Positions 12,020-24,000 of a DNA stretch of 64,000 nt are shown here, piece after piece. How positions within the stretch are numbered: position 1 is the first letter of the stretch; every line of letters starts with the position of its first letter. Made by a program: the position numbers and the translations under genes. The stretch is from Heterotrichella gracilis (lineage: Eukaryota > Sar > Xanthophyceae > Tribonematales > Xanthonemataceae): the NCBI GenBank assembly GCA_032358255.1, contig JAULBX010005553.1, positions 62,001-126,000 of the forward strand, written 5' to 3'. The notes below the pieces were generated by a model. That model was not told the origin of the DNA. It searched no databases and saw only the letters and a program-made list of their open reading frames with translations.

Positions 12020-13468
12020 AGGAAAGATCTTCCACGGGGGATGCTCATGTGAAGGGAGAGTGGGTGGTAGTGTGTTATTGCGTACCCTAGCAAGGGGGGA
12101 GTTGACAGGCTCGACGCATACTCATGTGAGGCGGGGTGAGGCAGGAGATGGGCGCTGGGATGCAATGCGGTGAGGAATGGGTGTGCTTGTGCTGGCAGGC
12201 GCATCCCATCTGAACGGGGGAGCGCTGTGGGGTGGCGAATGGATGTGGTCAACGCGAGCGCTGCCGTTAAGGTTGCCGGGGCATACCCTTGGGAGGTGGA
12301 TTTGTGTTTGGGGAATATATGGGTGGGTGGGGGGGCTTAGAGGGGGGGGGTGGGGGTCATGCTGCGGCGCTGCGGGGCGGGGCGGGCAGGACCATGGGAT
12401 ATGTGTGGTGGGAGGAATTGGAGACTGCATGGGCAAGAGGGGTGTATGTGGGCTGCTGCGTAGGACGCAAGGGTGTGGACTCAAAATTGATTTCAGATGG
12501 CATTGCCAAGGGGCTGTGGCTTATGTTGGCTCCCGCATTGCAATTGTGTAGTAACCAATTTGGACCCAAGGATTGTTACTTGCAACGTGCAGCATGTCTG
12601 AATTTGAAAGGCGCGCTGACTGTCAGCGGCATCTAGCAGGATGACCTCAGTCACATGTGTAACGGTCACTGTCTCCTTACTAAGCCTCCATAATGATTGA
12701 CGAACAGTTATGAGTTGAGGCCATGCGGCTTGGGTTCCATGCTTTGCAAAACCCTAATCAAGGGCCACCCTCGAGGTGGCGGCCATTGGCAATAATTGGA
12801 TTATCCGACAGGCTGTGAAAATCCGACTCAGTCGCCGTCACCTGTGACACTGACAGCGGTAAGGCCACAGCTACCCGGGGCCCAGCGTAACACTGAAAGC
12901 CTTAGGGCCGTGTATACATGATATATCAGAATGCCCCGTAATGTTGTGGCACTACCTGGGTGACTTCACACTGAGTTCAGGTTGCAATAGAATCCCTCGG
13001 GGCAAACAGTGTCGTTGCACGGCGACACAGTGACTGCACGGTGACCTGGCCACGCCTCAAGGCTAGCCTCGGGCTGCTCACCATCCCCAAGCTTCTGGCA
13101 GTGCATGCAAGGTACGTTGTTCAAAACATGATACGCAGACAGTCCTGGTCACCAATAGATTTCTAAGGCAGTCAGACTTTCGACACCAAGGGACTTGCTT
13201 GAGCGACAACCCTCAGGGTCGTCCATTTTGGGACACCATACACCCTCAAGGTCCAGACAGACAATCTTGAGCACTGAGGCTAAGTGCAGCCTGCCCGGCA
13301 GTGGCATAAACATAAGCATGCAAACGTTGTGGCAGTGGCATAGGTATGCAAACGTTATGCGTGATACTCACCCCCCTGCACAGGTTCTGACTCAGGCCTG
13401 ACAGAGCCCGAGGGTGCTGCACCCAGTGGTGGCACAAGCGCTACCATGCACCACCAGGCACCGCCAGC
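12020..13468. other. intergenic region between NUP93 and the RING-finger gene
   Basis: About 1.45 kb with no convincing exon. 12,060-12,400 is G-rich (probable NUP93 3'UTR); 12,500 onward is closer to 50% GC. A 34-base period direct repeat occurs at about 13,297-13,357 (GGCAGTGGCATA ... TGCAAACGTT twice). Untranslated exons or an upstream coding exon of the RING gene could lie near 13,200-13,400, but an in-frame TGA at about 13,387 closes the frame of the first certain exon. Confidence 0.5.
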
Positions 13469-16400
13469 ATGGTTACAGACACCGCCAGCGCCAGCCACGT
13501 CACTCTTTCCCCCCAGGGCCTACACCACCTGGCTGCCCTCCACAACCCTGCCCCCAATGCCCCACCAGCCGCAGGAGGGTCAGTCCCCACTCACCCACAT
13601 GCATCGTATGGCCATGGAGACGCGGCAAGGGGAGTCGACCCATGTGGAACAAGGGGGGTGACAGGTGGAAGCAGAACAGGGGAGGTGGCGCATCCACGTG
13701 GCAGTGCGTGCAGCGGTGCCAGCGGCAGTGGTGGGTTTGATCGGTTTGAATCAGGTGGAATTAGCGAGGAGGTCATCGTGATTGGGCGGGGTGGGGAAGG
13801 GCATGGGATGGGGTTGGATGGTGGTGGTAAATACCCTAATCAGACCATCAGCGGTGCAGTGGCCAGCAACACAGACAGTGAGGCAGGGTTGCAGGCAAAG
13901 GGGACGTGGCAGCACCATGAAAGGAAGAGACAGCCGGCACCATGGGCACTGCCAGCCGGTGCGGCCAATGCTAAGGCACCCCTGGCGCAGCCTGATCCTG
14001 GAGCTAGGGTTTCCCCAGTGCAACAGAACCCTAATGCCCACCACATGGAGCACATGCGGGGTGGGCAGGCGCGCCAGCAAGGGAGTGACAGCAGTGACAG
14101 CAATGCCGGGGCAGCGGAGAGTGGGGATGGTGGCCGCTGGGACCATTTGGGTGCGTATGGGGTAGGGGGACTGGTGGACGTCCCCCGGGCAATGAGTGTG
14201 GACATATCCAGCATCGCTCTCAGTCACACAGAGCCTGGCGCCCAAGATGGTGATGGTGATGGTGATGGCACTCATGATGGCGTTGGTGATGGTGATGGTG
14301 CATCAACTGGTTCGCCCATGGGAACACACTTGGCAAGCGAAACCGGGGATATGGTGATGGCATGTGAGGATTTGGATCGGCGGATACGCTCCCCGTGTAC
14401 GTACTCCCCACTCTCTTCCAGCGAGAGGGGTACCAGTTTGCAAGCAGGTTCGACATACAGCGCAGCATGCCTACGTTTGAGATCAACAAGGAGCAGTGGA
14501 TCAGGGTCACCTGAGTTTGAGTCAATCTCTTCTGCCAGATCAGATTCCAGCTTGAATGCATCCCCAGCGCAGCCCATTGGGAGCACAAATCCCTACGCAC
14601 CAGCTGGGGACAGTCCCAACATACGCCAGGCCACCGCCCCACCGCCCAGCACATGGCCCCCATTGGTCGGTGATTCTCCACACTGTCACACCCCGCCACC
14701 TGGCTATGTCCAGCACGCGTCTGCAGCCCCATTAACAAGCAGCAGTGGCCAACCCTGGGGTGGCGCATCTGCCCAGCAGCACACCGCAGGTGCCAATACC
14801 TTACATGCGCCTGCCAGGGCAGACAACCAGGGTCTGTCTCTGTCACATGAGATTTCGCACAGGCCACAAACCCTCACCAGGGCTTTGTGCCACACAACCA
14901 GGAGCGGCCTGCCCCCCGCCATGTCAGCAAGTAGACCCAGATCAGGAGGTGCAAGCTCAGCATCAGGACAGGACTCTATACGTGGGTCCATGTTCGAGTT
15001 GCAATCTGCAGGATCTGTTTCTGCCAGGTCCGCGGGGTCATTGGAGTGGCCACAGCAGCCAGCAGAGTGGCAGCATGGGTATGGTCAGCTGGGGTCAGGG
15101 TTGGCGAGCAGCAGCCGTGGGGATGGGGTTGTACCACAGCCGCTTGTGGTGCAGGGGCCTGGCGTGGCGTCACAGGCAGTGGCGCAAAATGGTGGTGCTG
15201 GACAACAAGCAGGGGCGCAAGGGGGTAGTGTGGTGCCGCAGTCACTGGCCCACGCCATGACCATTGCTGGCCACAATGGGTGGGATGCAGGTTCAGATCC
15301 GCAGCTCTCTGTGCTCCCCCCACCAATCAGCTACCCTCACCATACCCCACCTGTGGTGACCTCCCCAGTTCCCCACAGCACCGGCACCTCCCTTGAAGCA
15401 CTTGCACCAGCCACAGGCGATGCAACAGCCTCCCCTTCCACTTGCCATGCAGCCTCCCCCTTGCGCATTAGCAACCCAGCTCCCTTCCCCCACACACCAC
15501 AGCTCCTGCCTGCCCCTGGCAGAACGCAGCAACCTCCCACTTCCCCTATAAGCTCCTCTCATCCACTTTCTCCCTTGACCACCGGGACCAATCCAACTGG
15601 CGGCACACAAACCCCTACTAGGATTTCAGAGGGAGCTAATGGCCCTCAAAGCCCTATTGGGGTTTCCGATGCGGCAGCCCTGGTTGACGCCAGCAAGCAG
15701 CAGGGTGTGCGCATCCTGGAGGTGGTGCAGCGCTGGTGCATGGTGGTCAAGGGGAGGGCAGACCAGGCGGAAGGTGACATGTGGCGCATGCGGGTGCAGG
15801 TGCGCGGCCCCCTTGCAACATGATGTTTCTTTTGAACTGACTGATACACCAATTTGTGACAGTATAAAAACAAATGCTCAAGGATGTTTTAGATGCGTGT
15901 CATGGAGTGGTAGCGATTGAAGGTGCCTGTGGCCTGCAGCTGCGCCAGGCGGAACAGCGCGCCGCTGACGCTGAGGCGGAGCATGCTGCTGACGTGGCGG
16001 CCGCGCGGCAGGCAGTGGATGAAGGGCGCAGGGCGCAGCGGGCGGCCACAGAGGCGCAAGGTGGGGTGCGCATGTGCTCACCATTGGTTATGTCTACTGT
16101 GTGTGCGGGCCGCATAGGCAAGGAATATGGCCATGTGCGGGGCGCGGTTGGTGCTGCATATCCGGCTCCCTGGGCAGATTTGTGCCGCAGGGTTACACGT
16201 AGCTTACACTGAGGGTTACAGCGCCTCCAGTCATGTAGTGCTGGTAGGTCAGGCATGCAGCAAAGTGCAGTGCCACAGGAAGCTATCCTGCCCCCAGCAG
16301 ACTCCCAGTAGCAACCCCTTTGCACACTGTATCAGCCACAAGGTCCACCCCTTATTTTTTTATTATTATCTCAGTTGGTATGGTATTAGTATAGTTGGCC

Positions 16401-19400
16401 CACTTCCAATATCTTGATCTGATGTGCGTGACTTATGTGCAGCTGAAGCGCTTGCCCTGGTTGACCATGCACACGCCACCTCGCGCCAGCTGGCAGAGAT
16501 GCGGCGCCAGGTGGAGCAAATGGACGAGACAAGGAGAGAGGAGCAGCGGGCGCACCAAGGAGAGGTGGAGCGGTGAGCCAGACACACACTTGCAAAGAAG
16601 ATCCCCGCCGGCACAAAGCATTCCTATTCTTAACATCCTTGTCCTTGGTAAACTGGCGATGCTGCTGCAATGCATGAAGGTAGCTAAGTAACATCGGCGC
16701 TTGCAACCCTCGAGGTTGAAAAATCATTGTACACCATGCCACACGCTGCACTGTGGTCACGTGTTCATTTTCCCATTCTGGTGTGCTACTCTTAGGCTGC
16801 AGAGTGAGCTGGCTGGGGTTTTGGCTGAGCGCGACGACGCCACCACCGCCCTGCACCACACAGAGGGGGAGCTGCGGGAGGCGCACCGCCAGGTGGCGGC
16901 GCTGCAGCAGGCCCAGGGTGCTGATGTGGCGCAGCTGCGGGCGCTGCAGGGGGAGTTGGAGGATGTGCGCAGGGCGGGGGCCCAGCAGGCGGGTGAGCTT
17001 GAGGCCACCATTGGCCAGCTGGAGGAGGAGGTGGGTGGGGGGGCGCTGAGGGAGGGTAGTGGGGGGTGGCGTGGAGGTACCCTAATAAGGCTCTGACTGT
17101 AAGGACTGTTTTGCCACACTCACAGACACATGGCAGGGCCAAATTGCAGGTTGGCTGATATTACCACGCATGGCGATGGCTGTGTGCCAGTCAACTGCAT
17201 GGCTCTTGTGAGGTGCAGCTCATTTTTTGCGCGGGGTACACCACTGTGTACATACAACCACAGCTATAAACCCATCTACTCTACATGGCCGCAGTATAAT
17301 ACTTGTTCAAATACGAGTAGTGGGGGACCGACCATGGCATTGATTTCCTCGCGAGTGGCATGGGTGACCCTCCCGTTTTTTTCCTCCCCAGCTCGACCAC
17401 CTTGCCACAGAGGTGGAACTGCACCGCCAGGAGGGCAGGCAGCTGCAGCGCCAGTGGGAAGATGCAAAGGAGGAGGCAGCGGCGTGCTTGGCGGCGCGTG
17501 ATTCGTCCTTGGAACTGCTCCATGAGGCCCAGAGGCGGGAGGTAGGGTATGGCAATGAATTAATGACAAGGCCTGTCAAATGATCTGGAGTGTAGCAACC
17601 TTTGATCTGCGGCAGATTAATTTGGCATAGCAGCTTGCCCAATACTTGCGGCTGGTGCTGTTGGTTTGAATCATGCTTGAATGATCCTTCTCCTCAAATA
17701 TAATCTTGCGCTTTGCTTGACCGCCAACAAAGTGTGCTGCCCGCGTAGAAAGGGCACCGGATGGCACGCATGTGGCTACACATGGTGCGCATGGTGTGTG
17801 CTGGTAGAGAATATGCTCATTGAGGTGTGTTGGAGTGGCTGTGTGTGTGTGTGTTGTAGGCAGAGCTGGAGGGTGAGTTGGCTAGCGCTCGGGAGGAGGC
17901 TCGGTCAGCAACAGATGCAGCGGCTGAGGCGCAGCGCCAGGTGGAGCGTGCGCAGAGGGAGGGGAGGGAGGCGGCTGCCGCTGCGGCTAGACAGGCGGAG
18001 GAATGCAGGGAGAAGAGGTGGGGGGGGGTACATGACCCCATGTAGAGTGCATGGTGCCCTGCGTTATTAGGGCTTTGACACGTAGTGTCCAGTCTAGTGC
18101 GTGGGCTTTTCCCTGTGCAAGATGGTACTGCGCATTACCCTTGTGGATTTAATTGCATCTGCAGGTTGTGCATATGCACATGGGGACACACATGCAGATA
18201 AATTGTGATACGGGTGTGTGCATGACCAAATGCATAAAGTTGATGCAGGCACAAGTGTAACTGCAAGAATATGCAAATGTAAAGGCTCACATCCAAGCCC
18301 TGCACACGCGCCATTCACAACGCTGCATATGTATGGGAGCATATGCTGCACTGCCCATGCATGTGCCCCAAGAACCCCCTGCACCACACACTGCTGTGAC
18401 TCCTCCTGTCATTGGCCCTTCTTTACTCCCCTTGCAGCGCCCAGCTGCGCCAGGTCAGTGCCAGCCTGTGCGCCGCCCAGGGCGAGGTGGCGGAGGTGCG
18501 CGCCAGACTGGACGCAAGCGCAGCCCACTGCTGCCAGCTGCAGGTGAGGTTCGTATTACGCAAATATTTGGATATGTAGATAACATGGTGATATACTATC
18601 GCATGTCAGACTCATATTATTACACGTCTCCAAGATGGGAAGCAATGCCCTGCAATTAAGCAAGCATATGCACAACTGTCCATATCAACACAAACACATA
18701 TTCAGTCGGGCACGTTGACGTGTGGATGTATGCCAATGGCATATGCTATTCTTGGCATTCCTTGAGAACGCAAACGAATGAGTACGCCATGATAGCAATT
18801 AATTACTTCAAGTCAATGCACAGTGTCTCCACGCCCATTCAATGCTCACCATTGCCCCATTGCGCAGGCTGAGGTTGATTCACGTGACGAGGCATGTGCC
18901 GCAGTCAGGGGTGAGCTGGAGAGCCTGCAGCTCAGCTACGAGTAAGTGAAACACCCTGATCCTACTGCCAGACAAAGTGAAGGGTTTGTCCACTGTATCC
19001 ATTTTAACTTTTTGAAGATTAATCATTTCTTTTTTTTTGGATAAATTGGAAAAAATCAAGACGGGAAGTAATCCTGTCCATCACAACTGCTTATTTAGTG
19101 GCGCCGCCCCTTGCTACAATACATGAAATTTTGCAACTGCCTGCCTAAATTAGATTAATTGTGGCGCCTGCCCAGTACTAGCCCTCTCCAAAACCGTGCT
19201 CAGCATTGGAATGCTTTCAAGCGATTTAATCCTGTTTTACTTTGACGTACCGTAAATGCGTACTACAGGTACCTTGGCACAGAGCAGCACCGCCTGGGCA
19301 CCGCCCTGGAGGCAGCCGCAAGCGCCCGCGACAGTGCCGAGGCCAGGGTGGAGGAGGTTGAGGGGGTGCTGGCGTGCATGAAGGGTGCGTAGTGTTTGCA

Positions 19401-19977
19401 TTACGGGTAGCCCTTTTCCTTTTTTTTTTTAATGGAGAAGGGGGCCACATTGTGAAATGCACCTGCAGCTGTGTCCAGCAGTAGACCGTGGCTACACAAG
19501 CACAGCCTCACACCGTCACAGTGTGTACACTCTTTATATAAAGGATTGTCATGCAGAACCCCCATGACACCAGTCTGCACCGAGCAAGCAACATTAATGC
19601 TTTGAAAATCCATCATCATGCGGCAACACCCCAACCCAACATTTCTCTTCATCCACCCAAGTGTCCAACCCCTCCCCACCCCTCCACCAGGCGACGAGGC
19701 CGCCTGCCGCCACCGCTCATTGACCGACCTCGAGTGCCTGCTGCGAGAACTCGAGGCCGCCACTCCGCTGCTGCGTGACTGCCTCACCGAGCGGCGGGTG
19801 CAGGCGGCGCGCAGCGAGGGCCAGGGCACCTCCCCTGCCTGCTGCGTGTGCTGCGCCGCGCCGCGTGACACCTTTTTGAACTGCGGCCACCTGATGTGCC
19901 GCGGATGCAGCGAGAGGGTTGAGGCGTGTCCCATCTGCCGGGCGGGGATCACCAGCAGGAGCAGGGCGTTTGTGTAA
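13469..19977 (+). CDS. large disordered / coiled-coil protein with C-terminal RING finger (putative E3 ubiquitin ligase)
   Basis: Predicted E3-type protein, about 1235 aa. Ten exons: 13469-15799, 15940-16060, 16443-16572, 16796-17030, 17392-17541, 17860-18017, 18438-18543, 18868-18941, 19269-19384 and 19691-19977; all phases agree. The 777-residue first exon is low complexity (Gly, Ser, Pro, Thr, His) with an Asp-Gly run near residue 260 (DGDGDGDGTHDGVGDGDG). From about residue 760 to 1130 the sequence is Ala/Glu/Arg/Gln-rich with heptad-like spacing (QLAEMRRQVEQMDETRREEQ), a long coiled coil. The last about 45 residues form a C3HC4 RING: CCVC, NCGHLMCRGC, CPIC, resembling the RINGs of IAP-type ligases. 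The start is the first ATG after an in-frame TGA; upstream exons cannot be excluded. The substrate is unknown. The RING is certain, the N-terminus provisional. Confidence 0.82.
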
Positions 19978-21022
19978 GGGGTTTGAAAAGACTTTTGCGT
20001 CTGTAATATGAGAAAATGGGGTGGGACAGGGGTTGGGTGGGGCACTGTGGTTTGGCGGCTGCATGTGAAGGAGGGTGGTGGGGTGGGTGGGGCAATGTGA
20101 TTTGACTGTGCATTCATGTGGAGGGAGGTGGGGGGTGCTGCATGTGATTACCACTGGTACTATGATAGTGGGGTACTGCATGTGGCATGCGGACCCGGGT
20201 TCCTTGCCCTGGGTCTACCTCAGGGGGTTCAGACACTGTAAAATCCCTGTGACATCATGTGGCGAGCCTGCAGGCTGCCATGGATCCAGATCTTTACAAT
20301 ACTCTGCCGGTTGGACCTACTTGGATCCTGGATAGGATCACCCCTTTGCAAGGGGTTTGGGACAACCCTAGGGGCCTGCATGCCACACCCAGGTCGAAGC
20401 TGCAGGGCAAGCACGCCAAAAACCGTCTTGGTCCCCTATCATGTGCCCATACGGTGCACGTGCACAGGGGGTAGTAAGTCGGTGGTGGGTATTTTCAGCT
20501 CCAAGTGCCCATCGGAAGCTGATGATTTGTAGGTGCTCAAAAATGATTATGGCTGCAACCGATTGTCTTACTGTTTTTAACCCAAAGAACCGTTGCTCGT
20601 ACGTGTGTTTTTACAACTGCACGGCGCCAGGCTGAGAGTGCCACATCGGATGTTGTGCAGAGGACTAATAGTATTGACTGTACTTGAAAGGCCTCCCTGG
20701 TTGGGAGGCACTGCCAACCAACTGAGTAGTCGGACACCCATAACGCTCGTACTAAAGTTGCCCAATAAGACACTCCTCCCCCGAAGTAGGTCCAACAGAC
20801 CCGCACGCATAAAGGCGATCTAGGAGCATAAAGGCGATCTAGGAGCAAATTCACTTTCGAAATCATTTCTGCCACTGCAATTTGCCAAGCGAGCTGCGTG
20901 CAGCGTTTCATTCTACACAGTCTGCCTGGCCGCTCAAAATTCCGCCGGTTGCAGCACCCTGCTACACTACCAAGCGACTGGGTCTTAACCTATACGGTGG
21001 CAGCGCCTCAGTTGATTGTCAG
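19978..21022. other. intergenic region upstream of the amino-acid transporter
   Basis: About 1 kb. The first 180 bases are G-rich and probably 3'UTR of the RING gene. No exon seen. A perfect 19-base tandem duplication lies at 20808-20845. The frame of the transporter is open back to about 20,880 but without an ATG, so coding is assumed to begin at 21023. Confidence 0.5.
20808..20845. repeat. 19-bp perfect tandem duplication
   Basis: Two exact adjacent copies of CATAAAGGCGATCTAGGAG, about 180 bases upstream of the transporter start codon. Confidence 0.95.
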
Positions 21023-24000
21023 ATGGGTTTGCTGACCTGGCTGTTCGGGAGCTCGCTCCCCATCGGCGACCTCTTCAAGAGCTATGGCCGCAGCATGGCC
21101 CACCTGCCGCAGGTGTTTGTGGGGTCGGCCTTCAGGAGGCGGGGGGCGGCGGCCATGACTGCCGCCTCCCACGCCTCTGGCCACGAGCTGAAGCGCAGCC
21201 TGACTGCGCTGGACCTGCTGGCGCTGGGTGTGGGGATGATTGTCGGGGCGGGGGTGTTTTCACTGATCGGCCTGGCGGCCAACGCCTATGCGGGGTAAGT
21301 AGGGTCCACCTACAGGGTACCGTACTTGGCAGGGCCTGGCAAGCAGCTGGGGAAGGTGGCTATGCGTGAGAGGGTGCATGCGGGTTGCACATGTGGAGTG
21401 GATGTGGGGTGCATGCGGGGAACACGAGGGACACATCCACATCCAATCCGCATCCCAACAGGACCTCTGCTTGTGCTCATGGGAGAGCATAAGAAGTGCC
21501 CGGCGCAAGCGCGCCACCGCCTCCACCTGCCACGCGCCCCCTGCCAGTGCACATCCTTACAGATCCTGATCCTTTGGAGCTGTAGGATATTGAATCAGTG
21601 GCAGCTGCTGTGCTATTGAGGTCAAAAACTTCAAATCTTGGACATGGCGCGCAGTGACGCATCCTGCATGCCTGTTGGTGGGGTGCATCTGATCCTGTGG
21701 TACCCGATAGACCATGCACATGTGCACTGCTCCCTTGGCCATCTAGTACAAGGTGCCATAGTAGAGTACCCATTGGCAGATTCAGCAGAGTACCCACTGG
21801 CAGTCCCGCCCCAATCCACCCCCATTTTGCACATGAGCGTGTGCAGGCCTTGACCTTTCATCCACAGCATCGACCCTTAGCCCTTGCCCCGCCCGTTGGC
21901 AACAGCAGGTGAGGGGCCAGGGGCAGGCGCTGCCGATGCAAGGGAGAGGCCTGCACACGCTCATGTGCATGACCCCACGGGCGTGGCAAGCCGCTCACAA
22001 GGTACGCAACGCTGGCGTGAACGGCTTGCCAAGCCCAAGGTTATGCATGCATGGCACAACCAGGAACTTCCAGTTGTACTCCAGTATGCTGCGGCAGCAG
22101 GGACAGTGTTGTCAGCCACCTGCGCTGGGTTTAGGATTTAGGGTTTAGGGCTTAGGATTTAGGGTTTAGGGTGTGGCAGCACGGACACTGGTGCAAACCC
22201 CCTGCGCCGCCCTCACCCCCCTCCCATGCGTGCCGCAGACCTGCAGTTGTCCTGTCTGTGATCTTTGCCGCCGCCACCGCCTGCCTGTCTGCTGTGTGCT
22301 ACTCGGAGTTTGCAGTGGACGTGCCTGTGGCGGGTGGGGGCTTCACCTACGTGCTCATCACATTCGGGGAGTTCCCAGCATGGTGCGTGCGGGTGTGGAG
22401 GGCATACCATGTTGGGCTGTGGCGCTTGCAATGCTGTGAGCAGTGCGCGCATAGACACGCAGCCGGGATGTGCGTATGGTGTGGTACATGTGCCATGTGG
22501 CGCGCATATTGCATGGGATCATGTGGCCATGGTACTGCGGGTCCCCTCCTGCTTAGGAAGAGGTGTCCTTGACATGTCAACAACTACAGTCTCCCCATGG
22601 ACCAAAGATCAGACCACAAACATATGGAATAATATTCTGACTATAAGGCTAGAGCTCTGAACCCGCCCCCCTCCTGTACCCCGCTCACCCGCACCCCCTT
22701 CCCTCGTTGCAGGCTGGTGGTGTGCAACCTGGTTGTCGAGTACATCCTGGCCAATGCCGCCATCGCGCGTGGCTTCTCCGCCTACCTCGCCCAGCTGTGC
22801 GCCCAGGACAGCGGCTTCTTCACCACCACCACCAGCTGGGCCACCATCGACTACATGGCCTTTGGCATGGTGCTGGTCATCACCGGGATGCTGGTGCTGG
22901 GGACCAAGGAGTCAGCAATGTTCAACCTGGGTGCGCTTAGCCAAGTGGGAGCTGACAGGGGCTGGGATTTGGAAAAATGTAGTGCTATTTACATGTGCGG
23001 GTGGAGGCCCTCAGGCGGCGGCGATCTTGGAAAATTGCATTGTTTGTTACGCTTCCATGCGCTGATTGGGGTGGAGACATTCAGGGGCAAACTAGGGGAT
23101 GTGGAACCCTTTTCCTTGCTGGTACCCAAATTGCGTTAAACCCCCAACCACTGTGCCCAATGGCACCTCCCCGTCGTTCTCTATTTCATGTCCCCTCCCC
23201 CCCTTGTCCCCAGTGATGCAGTTCTTCCACATCATCCTCATCATATTCACCATCGCCGCGGGCCTGAGCCAGGCCAGCGAGGACAACTTCCACCCGATGT
23301 TCCCAATGGGATCCCAGGGAGTATTCACAGGGGCTGGGCTCATCTTCTTTATTTTTGTGGGCTATGACGCAATCGCCACATCAGCGGAGGAGGTGGGCGG
23401 ATATTGGGTGGGCAGCCTCTGCTGTAGTGTGCCCCAGGGATTTGGTGCTGCAATTTGTCAATTGTATGGTTTACACAGTGACCGTGTAGGCATGATTGCA
23501 ATCGTACAGAGTGGGTACTGCGACAGCCTTGTCCCGTACAACAAGGTAACTTCACTTTACTATTGAGTGAAGTAGGCTTGTTGTGGGTGACCGCAGTGCC
23601 GCAGCACCCCATTTTATGATTGCAATTATGCCTGCATGGTCACCGTGTGAATCACACAGTTCTAAAAAATATCCATGTTTGTAGCATATGCCTAAAGGAC
23701 ACTCATTTGTCCACCCTAAATGCTCCAGACCATGTGCCGGGAGCCATGTGTGCACCGTGCGGGGCCCTGTCTGACAGTAACGGTCACCTGTCATGATACT
23801 GTTTTGTTAAGAGTCATGATGTGCCCATAGCTGGAAAGTATGTACTACACTCTTGAGCTCACACCAACCTGTAGGCCCAACTGGGCCGGGTGTACCAATG
23901 TGGCGTACCTTTCACAAACCTTCCTGGCACGCCAGTTGTACAGTACGGCTCATACCGCATTGACAGGCCCAAAAGGGCGGGAGAAGAACTAGGCGTACCT

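Noticed and set aside
20882-21022. Upstream extension of the transporter reading frame
   Set aside because: The frame is open but contains no ATG before 21023. Only a TTG lies at its start, and no upstream exon was supported.
22126-22172. A chromosome end
   Set aside because: The telomere-like run is only about 45 bases, degenerate, and lies inside an intron with coding exons on both sides.
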